Positions 56,480 to 64,000 of a stretch of 64,000 nucleotides of DNA are shown here, one piece after another. The stretch spans positions 106,088 through 170,087 of the forward strand of contig NZ_JBBBNY010000006.1 of NCBI RefSeq assembly GCF_037137055.1. Direction: 5' to 3'. The notes below the pieces were generated by a model. That model searched no databases. It was not told the origin of the DNA and saw only the letters and a program-made list of their open reading frames with translations. This DNA is from Frateuria_A yonginensis. Lineage in GTDB: Bacteria; Pseudomonadota; Gammaproteobacteria; Xanthomonadales; Rhodanobacteraceae. Made by a program: the position numbers and the translations under genes. Each line of letters starts with the position of its first letter. The stretch's first letter is position 1.

Positions 56480-56701
56480 GGGAATGGTCCTCCGAGGGGC
56501 GGGGGCACGAAGGTGGCCGCGCGCGCTCGTGCTGCGAGGCCCCGGGGCACCGTGCCGGGTGCGCGTCATTGTGGGTGCGCACCCGCGGGCGACCAATGGG
56601 GACGTCACCGCCGATCCGGACAAGCGCACGTCGTTTCACGACAACGCCGCTGGCGGTGTCTCCGTGCGGGACAGCGCGACCGCGTGTCTCCGAGCGAAGA
56701 G

Positions 56702-57676
56702 CTAGCGCGGACCCGCCGGCCGGAAGTTGGCCCGGTACTGCGCCGGGGTGACCCCGAGGCGAGCGGAGAAGACGATCCGCATGCGGTCCGCGGAACCGAA
56801 CCCGCAGTCGTAGGCCACCGTCTTCAACGGCCGGTCGCTTCCCTCCAGCAGCATGCGTGCCGCATCCACGCGCACGCGCTCGACGAATTCATGCGGCGTC
56901 ACGCCAGCCTCCCGCACGAAGTGCCGCGCGAGGTTCCGCGCGCTCATCCCGACCACGGCGGCAAGCGACGCCAGCGTGTGGCGCGCAGCGACGTTCGCCA
57001 TGACATGGGCCTGGATCCGCGCGATCGGCGAGTCCCGGTCCGCCGGCGCCGCAAGGTAGGGGCTGAACTGCGACTGCCCGCCCTGGCGCTGGGCCACGAC
57101 CACCAGCCGCTTGGCGACCTTCAAGGCCACATCCGCGCCGTGGCGCTCCCCCACCAAAGCCAGCGCCAAGTCGATCCCGGCGGTGACGCCGGCCGAGGTC
57201 ACGAGGCGGCCATCGCGGATGTAGATCGCATCCGACTCGACCCTGGCCGCAGGGAACCGCGTCGCGAGCGCTCCGGAGATCTGCCAGTGCGTGGTGACGC
57301 GCCGCCCATCGAGAAGGCCGGCGTGGCCAAGCAGGAAGGCGCCCGTGCAGATCGATCCATAGATCTCCGCGCACTCCGGCATCGCCCGCACCCAGCGGGT
57401 CAGGCGCGGGTCGGGCTCGGCCCCCGGCAGCGCCGGCCCGCCGGCAACCAGCGCGACGTCGTAACCGCCGACGGCTTCCTCGAAGGCCAGATCGGCCAGC
57501 ATCTGCATGCCGTTGGACGCACGCAGCGGCTGGCGGTCCGCCGCGACCAGCCGGACCTCGTAGCGATCATCGGCAGCCAGGTAGGCGTTCGCCTCGGCGA
57601 ACACGTCCACCGGGCCCGCGAGGTCCAGCGCCTGCACGCCCTCGTGAATGACGATCGCGACCGTTCGCGCCGGCAA
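56702..57676 (-). CDS. GlxA-family regulator 2 (DJ-1/PfpI domain plus AraC domain)
   Basis: A 324-residue regulator. DJ-1/PfpI part: VAIVIHEGVQALDLAGPVDV (6-25), VAGGPALPG, and nucleophile elbow SICTGAFLLGHAG (Cys about 110). AraC part: SLAAVVGMSARNLARHFVRE and VAYDCGFGSADRMRIVFSAR. Starts at TTG 57676, with AAGGTGG upstream; no ATG or GTG is better placed. It is upstream of the HD-SDR pair on the same strand, 222 bp away, and is the likely regulator of that pair. Similar to GlxA 1 but clearly not a recent duplicate. Confidence 0.85.
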   Translation of the reverse strand: MPARTVAIVIHEGVQALDLAGPVDVFAEANAYLAADDRYEVRLVAADRQPLRASNGMQMLADLAFEEAVGGYDVALVAGGPALPGAEPDPRLTRWVRAMPECAEIYGSICTGAFLLGHAGLLDGRRVTTHWQISGALATRFPAARVESDAIYIRDGRLVTSAGVTAGIDLALALVGERHGADVALKVAKRLVVVAQRQGGQSQFSPYLAAPADRDSPIARIQAHVMANVAARHTLASLAAVVGMSARNLARHFVREAGVTPHEFVERVRVDAARMLLEGSDRPLKTVAYDCGFGSADRMRIVFSARLGVTPAQYRANFRPAGPR

Positions 57677-58074
57677 GGGACACCACCTTGTCTACACCGT
57701 AGCCTCGGCCTATATGCGGGCGAGCGATAGGCTTTCCAGCACGCCCACGCGAACTCGCGCGCCGGCGTGGGAGGCAGGCTGAAGACCCGGCGAGCCATGA
57801 ACAGGCTGACCGGCCGCGCGCATGCACGGGCTGTTCGTGACCCGGGCCTTCACCGCGTTTCGCCGCAGTCACGACACGGCCACCGCTAATCGAAAACTCA
57901 GCCCCGAGGGTCATCGTTGGTAACCGCTGACCGGGGCCTGCGGTCTGCAGCCTTCCGGTGTCGAGGTTGTCCGTCCACCGAACCGCTCGGAGGGCGCCCG
58001 GTCCGCTCGGGTTGCCCGGTGCCGCCGGCTGCCTCGACCGCTTTTGTCGACCTTCTTCCGATGCGGTGACGACG
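57677..58074. other. Intergenic region, 398 bp, between divergent genes
   Basis: Contains the upstream regions of GlxA 2 and the phosphoethanolamine-transferase-like gene. I see no RNA gene, repeat or mobile remnant. No clear promoter motif. Confidence 0.4.
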
Positions 58075-59820
58075 ATGATCGGGATGGACCACGCGTGGCT
58101 GACCAGGCGACGGGTCGCACTCGCCTCGATCGCCGTGCTCGCTCTGCTGCTGATGATTCCGAACGTGGCGCTCGTGGTCGCGAGCACGCACGTCAAGAAG
58201 CCCTCGTGGGTCGCGGCCAGCCTCGTCGCGCCGGCGGCCATGCTGCTGGCCTACTTTGCCGTGCTCGGGCGCCGCCCCCGGCTGGCCTGCCTGCTGATGG
58301 CGCCTTTTGCCGCGCTGGTGCCGACGGTGGCGCTTTACATCCTGCGCTACCGCTCGCCCGTCACCGAAGCAGTGGTGGGTACGGTCATGGCGACCAACCC
58401 TGCGGAGGCCGCCGACTTCCTGGGCCCCTGGCTGTGGGTCCTGGTTGCCCTGTCCCTGGCCGCCGGCGCGTTCGCCATCGTCGCCGGCCGGCTCGGCGCG
58501 CGCGCCGGCCTGCAACTGGTGAGCTCCCGACGCGTCCATACCACGCTGATCGCGCTCGCGGCGGTGCCGGTGATCGCGTTCGCCAGCTTGCAGGTCGCGG
58601 CGAGCCGCGAGCCGCCCGCCGCCCGGCTCGCGGGCGGCGACGACGTGGACTCGCGCTCGTTCCGGATCGCGCAGGACAGTTACCCGTTCGGCATTCCCCT
58701 CACGCTAGGCGTCTGGTGGAGCGACCGCGTCCGCGCGCAGGCAGCGATCGCCAGGACGCAGCGCTTCCGGTTTCACGCCTACCGTGCCGTGCACCCGGAC
58801 CGACGGCAGATCTACGTGCTGGTGATCGGCGAAAGCAGCCGGAGCGACCACTGGCAACTGTTCGGCTATGGCCGCCCCACGAATCCTGAGCTGTCGCACA
58901 CCGGGCACGTGATCCCGGTCACCGACATGGTGTCGCCCTGGCCGATGTCGATCGGCGGCGTGCCAGCCTTGCTCACACGCAGGCCGCCGCAGCTGGGCCT
59001 GTTCCAGCCGTTCGAGGAGCAGTCCGTCGTCGGCCTCATGCGGGAAGCCGGCTTCGACACCTGGTGGCTTTCGAACCAGAGCCCGAGCGGCGACTGGAAC
59101 TCGCCCATCACGGTCTACGCCGAGGAAGCGCAGCACCTGGAGTGGCTGACCCTGCAGAAGTACGACAGCAGCCTGCCCGAGCGGCTCGCCGAGATCGTGC
59201 GCGAGACCCACGGCGACCTTTTCGTGGTGCTGCACACGATCGGGAGCCACGGAAACTACGACAGCCGTTACCCGGACGCCTTCAAGCATTTCGTGCCCAC
59301 CGTGCAGGACGGCGGCCCGCTCGCCACCGATTATCAGCGTGTCACCAACAGCTACGACAACACCGTCCGCTACACCGATCACGTCTTGAGCCAGACCACC
59401 GACGTGCTCGAGCGGACCGACGCGGTAACAGCCATGTGGTACCAGTCCGACCACGGCGAAACCCTGCCGACGGCCACCTGCGCCATGACCGAGCATGGCC
59501 ACGGCTTCCGCTACGAGTTCCCGGTTCCGACGCTGTTCTGGTACTCGGATGCCTACGCGCAGGCGTTCCCGGGAAAGGTTGCCACGCTCCGCGCCAACGC
59601 GAACAAGCGCGCGACCAGCGCCGACACCTTCGCGACGCTCGCCGACATGGCAGGCGTCGGCTTCCCGAGTCACGACCGCTCGCGCAGCCTGTTCAGCCCG
59701 ACCTGGCGCTACCGGCCGCGCATCATCCATCCGGTGTGGCAGGAAGGGAACGCGTGGGTCGACTACGACCACGCGGACCTGGGGAATGGCTGCGAGCTGG
59801 TCAGGGGCCGGGCGGGCTGA
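58075..59820 (+). CDS. Sulfatase-fold phosphoethanolamine-transferase-like membrane protein
   Basis: A 581-residue protein: four or five membrane helices in residues 12-175 and a periplasmic alkaline-phosphatase-fold domain from about 245. Zinc-site motifs are conserved: VLVIGESSRSDHWQLFGYGR (Glu253), and YQSDHGE. The segment that in EptA carries the nucleophile Thr (CGT-x-x-x-x-VPCMF) is SPWPMSIGGVPALL here, with Ser287 and Ser292 but no Thr. It may therefore use Ser, be a different transferase, or be inactive. Lipid A or a surface sugar is the expected target of the family. Start ATG 58075, weak ribosome site. Confidence 0.75.
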   Translation: MIGMDHAWLTRRRVALASIAVLALLLMIPNVALVVASTHVKKPSWVAASLVAPAAMLLAYFAVLGRRPRLACLLMAPFAALVPTVALYILRYRSPVTEAVVGTVMATNPAEAADFLGPWLWVLVALSLAAGAFAIVAGRLGARAGLQLVSSRRVHTTLIALAAVPVIAFASLQVAASREPPAARLAGGDDVDSRSFRIAQDSYPFGIPLTLGVWWSDRVRAQAAIARTQRFRFHAYRAVHPDRRQIYVLVIGESSRSDHWQLFGYGRPTNPELSHTGHVIPVTDMVSPWPMSIGGVPALLTRRPPQLGLFQPFEEQSVVGLMREAGFDTWWLSNQSPSGDWNSPITVYAEEAQHLEWLTLQKYDSSLPERLAEIVRETHGDLFVVLHTIGSHGNYDSRYPDAFKHFVPTVQDGGPLATDYQRVTNSYDNTVRYTDHVLSQTTDVLERTDAVTAMWYQSDHGETLPTATCAMTEHGHGFRYEFPVPTLFWYSDAYAQAFPGKVATLRANANKRATSADTFATLADMAGVGFPSHDRSRSLFSPTWRYRPRIIHPVWQEGNAWVDYDHADLGNGCELVRGRAG

Positions 59821-59989
59821 GCCCGGCATCGCGATCGTCGTGATCGGCCAGCAGCCGCTCGCCGGCCAGGTGCAGCTCGCCGGTCGTCATCCCCGGCCTC
59901 GCGGCATCGAGCATGGCCTGCAGCGTCAGCGACACGACCGGGCCGACCCGCTTCAGGGCGTCGACGTCTTCTTGCGTTTCGATGGTCAC
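59801..59989 (-). pseudogene. N-terminal remnant of methionine aminopeptidase (type I-like)
   Basis: From GTG 59989 (GGAG 8 nt upstream) the frame reads VTIETQEDVDALKRVGPVVS, then LTLQAMLDAARPGMTTGELH, the start of a MetAP (M24) protein, for about 48 residues. It then loses similarity (ADHDDRDAGLSPPGP) and stops at 59801, over the 3' end of the opposing gene. None of the metal-ligand regions is present. A truncated duplicate of a housekeeping gene; a complete copy should exist elsewhere. Confidence 0.7.
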
Positions 59990-60200
59990 GCAGGCACTCC
60001 ACGGTTGCGATGCGCGCAGTCTGCCTTGCGGGGCGAGGGTCGGTCCGAAAGCGCCTGGTGCAGCCGCAACCGTGACCGGCCGGGGCAGCACTCGAGGGGG
60101 AAGTCGAGTCTGCCCCGGTTCTCTCGAACGGCCCGGCACGTGGGGGAGTCACCGGTCCGTACGATCAGTGCATCCGGCGCCTTTTCATGCACATCGCTGC

Positions 60201-60707
60201 CTAGTCGCGCAGATCCACCTCGGCGACGCGGGGATAGACCGCCTGCGTCGATGCCACGGGCCGGCTCTCGACGCCGGACTGCATCAGCCGCGGAGCCAGG
60301 GTGCAGCGCGCGCCCCCCGAGGGCATCGTCCGCTTGCAGTACACATCGACGATGGACACCGTGTTGCGGGCGCCGTCGATCAGCTGGATCCGCTTGGCCA
60401 CGCCGGGGCCCGACGCGTTGTCGATGGCGACAGCGACATGCGTCACGGGGACGCCGCTCATCCGCGCGGACTCCGATCGGTCGGCCGCCTGCCGTGCCTG
60501 CACGTACTGCCTGTGCGTGTTGCCGACGAGCGCATGCAGTGTGTAGCCCGTGTGCAGGTTGGCCACGTAGGTGTCGTACTGGCCCGGGACCGCGTAGACC
60601 GTGACATCGCGCAAGTTGGTGGCCTGGGTCTGGTCCTGGGCCGCGCTGGCGCCGCCGGCGGCGACGAGACCGAGCGCAAGTGTGGTGGCATTGATCAGGT
60701 GTTTCAT
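60201..60707 (-). CDS. Secreted hypothetical protein
   Basis: A 168-residue protein with signal peptide (1-22, ends ASA). The mature part has TVYAVPGQYDTYVANLHTGY near the start, a helical stretch rich in Arg, Gln and Ala, and two cysteines (DVYCKRTMPS and ARCTLAP), so one disulfide is possible. No family known to me. Opposed in direction to the regulator at 61095, with a 387-bp shared upstream region; control by that regulator is possible. Confidence 0.6.
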   Translation of the reverse strand: MKHLINATTLALGLVAAGGASAAQDQTQATNLRDVTVYAVPGQYDTYVANLHTGYTLHALVGNTHRQYVQARQAADRSESARMSGVPVTHVAVAIDNASGPGVAKRIQLIDGARNTVSIVDVYCKRTMPSGGARCTLAPRLMQSGVESRPVASTQAVYPRVAEVDLRD

Positions 60708-61094
60708 GGAAGCCTCCCGACGGACGCCGATGTCCGTGGGAGGATTCTGGGTCGGGGGCCATGCCGCTTGCTTGAGGAACCCCGGAGGGATCCGCGCGGA
60801 TTCCCTGAGGATTTCCGACGCGGTTGTTCCATGGGCAGGGAAGGCCCTGCGGGTGCCGCTTCATCCGGTCCAGACGGTCGCGACCCGACCCTTCGCCCGC
60901 GATCGACGCATGCGTCCCCTGCCCACTCACCAGGGTGCATGACCGGCGCCCTGCCCCCGCCCGCACCGCATGCGCGCCGACGCCCACACCGATCGAGCCT
61001 GGAGGAAATGTCGCGCCGGGTCCGCTTTTCGCCGCCGCACCGCCCGCCCGCGCGTTCGATCCCTCCTTGACCGCCGCTGTGATATGGCGGCCTC
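60708..61094. other. Intergenic region, 387 bp, between divergent genes
   Basis: Contains the promoters of the secreted protein and of the winged-helix/TPR regulator. A short near-palindrome, GGATCCGCGCGGATTCC, lies near 60788-60804. No RNA, repeat or mobile sequence seen. Confidence 0.4.
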
Positions 61095-62786
61095 GTGGCC
61101 ATAGAATCGAACAGTCCACGGGTCGACTACGCGTTCGGCGACATCCGCGTCGAGCCGGCGGCCCACCGCGTGCTGCGCGATGGCCACGAGCTCGAACTGG
61201 AGCCCAAGGCCTACGCCGTGCTGCTTCAGTTCGTCACCCATCCGGGCGAGCTGATCCGGCACGACGACCTGCTCGAACACGTGTGGGGGCACAAGTGCGT
61301 CACGCCGGCATCGCTGAGCCGGATCATCTCGCAGTTGCGCCAGAAGCTCGGCGACGAAGCGGCGGAGCCGCGCTACATCCAGACCGTGCACGGCCTGGGC
61401 TACCGCCTGATCGCCGGCGTGGTTGAAAAACATCCGACGGAGGCCTTCGCGGCCGAGCGCGACGCGCCCCGTCCACGCCGCCATCCGGACGGCGACCCCG
61501 ACCGCCGCCGCATCGCCGTGCTGCCGTTCGTCAACATGAGCGGCGACGTGGAAAACGAGTACTTCAGCGACGGCATCGCCGAGGAGATCCTCAGCCTGCT
61601 GACCAAGCTGCCGCAGCTCAAGGTCTCCTCGCGCACCTCCTCGTTCTTCTTCAAGGGCAAGGAGGCCGACCTGCAGACGATCGCGGCCAAGCTGGACGTC
61701 GGCACGGTGCTCGAGGGCAGCGTGCGCCGGGCAGGCAACCGCGTGCGCATCACCGCCCAGCTGATCGACGTGGCCTCCGACTCGACCCTGTGGGCCGAGA
61801 CCTACGACCGCGAGCTGCGCGACGTGTTCGCCATCCAGGACGACATCGCCCAGAGCATCGTCGATGCGCTCAAGGTCACCCTCTCGCCGAAGGAGCGCCG
61901 CGCGATCCAGTACGTCGCCACCGCCGACGTGCAGGCGTACGACTTCTACCTGCGCGGGCGCAGGCATTTCTACGCCTGGAACCGCCGCGACTCGCTGCGC
62001 GCCATCGCCATGTACGAGCGCGCCATCGCACGCGACCCGAAGTACGCCGCGGCCTGGGCCGGCCTGTCCGATGCCTACGTCATGCGCCACCGCTTCCTGG
62101 ACCGGAACCCCGAGCACGTCGACCGGGCCATGGAGGCCAGCGAGCGCGCCCTGCAGATGGACTCGGACTCGGCCGAGGCGCACGCCTCGCGCGGCCTGGC
62201 GCTGTACATCAGCCAGCGCTACCAGGAGGCCGAGCGGCAGTTCGAGACGGCCATGATGCTCAACCCGAACCTGCTCGAGGGCTGCTTCATGTACGGCATG
62301 ATCTGCAGCTCGCTGGGCAATTTCCAGAAGGCCGCCTGGCTGTACCTGCGCGCCGCCGAGGTCAGCCCCACCGACTACCTGCCGCAGGTCTACCTGGCCC
62401 AGGCGTACAGCGAGATGGGCCGCAAGGACGACGAGACGAAGACACGCCATCGTGCGCTCGAGCTGATCGAGCGCGCCCTCGCAGCCAATCCCGACGACGC
62501 GCGCGCCCGCTACATGGGCGCCGCGAGCTTCGCGGCGCTGGGCGAAAAGGCCAAGGCCATCGAATGGGCCAACCTCGCGCTGCGCTCGAGCGAGGACGAG
62601 CCCATGATCTTCTACAACGCCGCCTGCACGTTCGCGGTGCTGGAGGAACACGACCGCGCCATCGACCTGCTCGAACGCGCCGTGCAGCTCGGCTGGGGCG
62701 ACCGTGCGTGGATGGCCAACGACAGCGACCTCGCGTCGCTGCGCGGCAAGCCCCGCTTTGAGGCGCTGCTGACGAGCCTGAACTGA
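61095..62786 (+). CDS. Winged-helix regulator with TolB-like and TPR domains
   Basis: A 563-residue protein. An OmpR-type winged helix (12-108: ELEPKAYAVLLQFVTHPGEL, YIQTVHGLGYRLIAG) is joined to a TolB-N-like domain (about 138-260: RRIAVLPFVNMSGDVENEYF, DGIAEEILSLLTKLPQLKVS, LWAETYDREL) and about six TPR units (270-555). No membrane helix, unlike the CadC-like regulator at 32408. This layout is frequent in Xanthomonadales and linked to sensing of cyclic or envelope signals without proof. GTG start at 61095; upstream TGATATGG may be a -10 for a leaderless transcript. Confidence 0.8.
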   Translation: MAIESNSPRVDYAFGDIRVEPAAHRVLRDGHELELEPKAYAVLLQFVTHPGELIRHDDLLEHVWGHKCVTPASLSRIISQLRQKLGDEAAEPRYIQTVHGLGYRLIAGVVEKHPTEAFAAERDAPRPRRHPDGDPDRRRIAVLPFVNMSGDVENEYFSDGIAEEILSLLTKLPQLKVSSRTSSFFFKGKEADLQTIAAKLDVGTVLEGSVRRAGNRVRITAQLIDVASDSTLWAETYDRELRDVFAIQDDIAQSIVDALKVTLSPKERRAIQYVATADVQAYDFYLRGRRHFYAWNRRDSLRAIAMYERAIARDPKYAAAWAGLSDAYVMRHRFLDRNPEHVDRAMEASERALQMDSDSAEAHASRGLALYISQRYQEAERQFETAMMLNPNLLEGCFMYGMICSSLGNFQKAAWLYLRAAEVSPTDYLPQVYLAQAYSEMGRKDDETKTRHRALELIERALAANPDDARARYMGAASFAALGEKAKAIEWANLALRSSEDEPMIFYNAACTFAVLEEHDRAIDLLERAVQLGWGDRAWMANDSDLASLRGKPRFEALLTSLN

Positions 62787-62835
62787 AGCGCGCGGGCGGG
62801 CGCTGACCGCGTTGGCCCCCGTCGCGTCAGGCTGG

Positions 62836-63000
62836 GAGTCCCAAGCGCCACCGGAAAAGACGCGAGCGCCAAGCTGAGAGTCCCACGCGCCACCGAAAAA
62901 GACTCAAACGCCGCACTCAGAGTCCCGCCCGTCGCCCGGAAAGACCCAAACGCCGCGCTCAGAGTCCCGCGTGCCGCCGAAAAGCTCCACGCACCCGGCT
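62836..63000. repeat. 42-bp tandem repeat, about four copies
   Basis: GAGTCCC recurs at 62836, 62878, 62920 and 62962, exactly 42 bp apart. Units diverge by about 20-30%. Each contains GAGTC near the start and, in at least the second unit, GACTC further on, which are inverse complements and could pair. On the minus strand the units read as a 14-residue repeat (GTLSAAFGSFRATG-like). The rest of 62787-63123 is spacer. Confidence 0.8.
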
Positions 63001-63123
63001 CCGAGAGCTTCGCACCGGACAAACCACCCGCATGCACTTCGATCAAGGCAACCAAGTGCGTTTGACCCGCCCGACTCTGGCAGGCTTGGAAGACCGCTCG
63101 CCGTCAACCACAGGGGAACCGAC

Positions 63124-63799
63124 ATGGAAGAGTCAGCACTTGCCTTCGTCTCGTTGGACGACCGCATAGAAGCGCTGCCCGAGCATCCTTCTTATCAGAT
63201 CATGCCCACTCGCCGCGTGCGGTGGGGATACGCACTCGTGGCCGTTGCGGGCACGTTGGGCCTGCTCCTCGGGAAAATGCGTTCGCACGCGCCCTGGGTG
63301 GCGTTCGTCATGTTGGCGCTACTAGCCATCGAGGTCGCGGGAGCGGTCCTAGTTGTTACCGCGCAGCTTCCGACTTCAACTCACCGTTGCCCACGAACGT
63401 CGGGCATACGCCGAAACCCTGGATTTCGACATGCCGCACCATGAAGGCCTGATCTCTTGGCTGCGCTCATTCCCACCGGATCGCCTGACGGCGATGAGCG
63501 CCTTCGCCAGCCATCGGCTGGAACGCTTTCGCAGCAAGCTGCCTTTGGCAACGGGCGGGATCGAGAAGCTCGGTGCGTTGCCTGCTCTCGCCGCGCTCGT
63601 GGTTCAGTTCAAGGACATGCAGTGGCCGCCACACCCGAGCTGGACGCAGATCGTCCTGTTCGCGGGGCTGATGTTCTTCTATTGGTTGTGCATGCTGCTG
63701 CTCAGCCAGCGATTCCGACTCGAGCTCTACGACGCTCTCTTGAGGAAAGCGCTTGATGCAGGCGCCGCAGGGAGGGTAATCCCCCCGCCGATTAGCTGA
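63124..63799 (+). pseudogene. Membrane protein, frameshifted and 3' end cut by an IS
   Basis: The first frame from ATG 63124 encodes MEESALAFVSLDDRIEALPE, then two membrane helices (WGYALVAVAGTLGLLLG and VAFVMLALLAIEVAGAVLVV). The rest (FRLQLTVAHERRAYAETLDF to a third helix IVLFAGLMFFYWLCMLLLSQ) is in the next frame from about 63353. The final stop TGA at 63797-63799 is the first three bases of the IS end, so the native C-terminus was lost by insertion. GC is lower than nearby genes. Function unknown. Confidence 0.65.
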
Positions 63800-64000
63800 C
63801 CCCAGAAGTGGAATTTTCTCGTAGTCTTTCCCGAGGAGGTTCCATGAAGAAGTCCCGCTTCACCGACAGCCAGATCATCGCCGTACTCAAGCAGGCGGAG
63901 GCCGGCACGCCCGTACCGGAGCTTTGCCGCGACCACGGCATCAGCTCGGCGACGTTCTACAAGTGGCGCAGCAAGTTCGGCGGCATGGAGGTATCCATGG
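63797..64000 (+). mobile_element. IS3-family element, left end (partial)
   Basis: The terminal sequence TGACCCCAGAAGTGG begins at 63797, followed 47 bp later by a transposase orfA with a GAGGAGG site. The element runs off the right edge. IS3 (IS407/IS51-like) elements have this arrangement, and the right inverted repeat is not visible. Confidence 0.75.
63844..64000 (+). CDS. IS3-family transposase OrfA (partial)
   Basis: The first 52 codons of the helix-turn-helix subunit: MKKSRFTDSQIIAVLKQAEA, then GTPVPELCRDHGISSATFYK with WRSKFGGM. This is the typical OrfA start of IS3-family elements, usually joined to OrfB by -1 frameshifting. The ATG follows GAGGAGG. The rest of the element is outside the window. 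Confidence 0.85.
   Translation, partial: MKKSRFTDSQIIAVLKQAEAGTPVPELCRDHGISSATFYKWRSKFGGMEVSM

Noticed and set aside
62612..63055. Minus-strand frame through the 42-bp repeats encoding a 14-residue repeat protein
   Set aside because: It overlaps the end of the TPR regulator, has no clear ribosome site, and the regular peptide follows from the DNA period alone. Not excluded, but not supported.

Overview
The window is a high-GC, gene-dense stretch of chromosome. It most likely comes from a Xanthomonadales-type gammaproteobacterium (Rhodanobacteraceae or Lysobacteraceae; inferred from gene families and codon use, no rRNA is present). The content is typical of such soil bacteria: many secreted hydrolases (two subtilisin-like S8 proteases, an S53 sedolisin, an M61 peptidase, a GH3 beta-glucosidase, a large modular nuclease), many one-component regulators and several Xanthomonadales-style conserved hypotheticals. 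No rRNA, tRNA, CRISPR array or replication origin was seen.

Layout. 1-4.9 kb: a zinc alcohol dehydrogenase, a DUF899 protein, and a frameshifted GST and SDR. 5.2-8.2 kb: first S8 protease with a glycine-zipper stress protein. 8.3-14.2 kb: CapA-like protein, alpha/beta peptidase, GH3 beta-glucosidase and a Gly/Asn-rich secreted protein. 14.4-18.9 kb: conserved hypothetical, membrane glycosyltransferase-like protein, methyltransferase. 19.2-22.7 kb: two secreted unknown proteins around a LuxR-type regulator. 22.9-26.3 kb: the most interesting part, a split-borosin-like cassette (peptide backbone N-methyltransferase plus separate precursor) directly abutted by a membrane diguanylate cyclase, then a 63-residue peptide with a canonical double-glycine leader. 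26.3-28.8 kb: PadR with a clear operator, a membrane protein and a broken peroxiredoxin. 29-32.3 kb: BON protein, a second stress protein and a second S8 protease. 32.4-43.6 kb: CadC-type regulator, S53 and M61 peptidases, AraC-VOC pair, nuclease. 43.9-47.3 kb: two LysR genes, each divergent from a probable target. 47.4-53.7 kb: small enzymes, including MtfA. 54-57.7 kb: two GlxA-type regulators flanking an HD-hydrolase/SDR pair. 58-62.8 kb: phosphoethanolamine-transferase-like protein, methionine aminopeptidase remnant, and a winged-helix/TPR regulator. 62.8-64 kb: a 42-bp tandem repeat, a membrane-protein gene broken by a frameshift and an IS, and the start of an IS3-family element.

Best candidate system: 22943-26273. 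The methyltransferase carries the residues expected at the OphMA/SonM active site, and a 95-residue leader-like protein follows it. The tail of that precursor is hydrophilic, acidic and proline-rich, unlike known hydrophobic borosin cores. Stop-to-start contact with a GGEEF cyclase suggests co-expression with c-di-GMP signalling. The downstream double-glycine peptide makes this a possible island of two peptide products.

Caution: six genes carry small disruptive deletions or frameshifts. In two of them the lesion removes the catalytic or cofactor motif. These may be real pseudogenes or consensus errors in the assembly; the sequence alone cannot decide.
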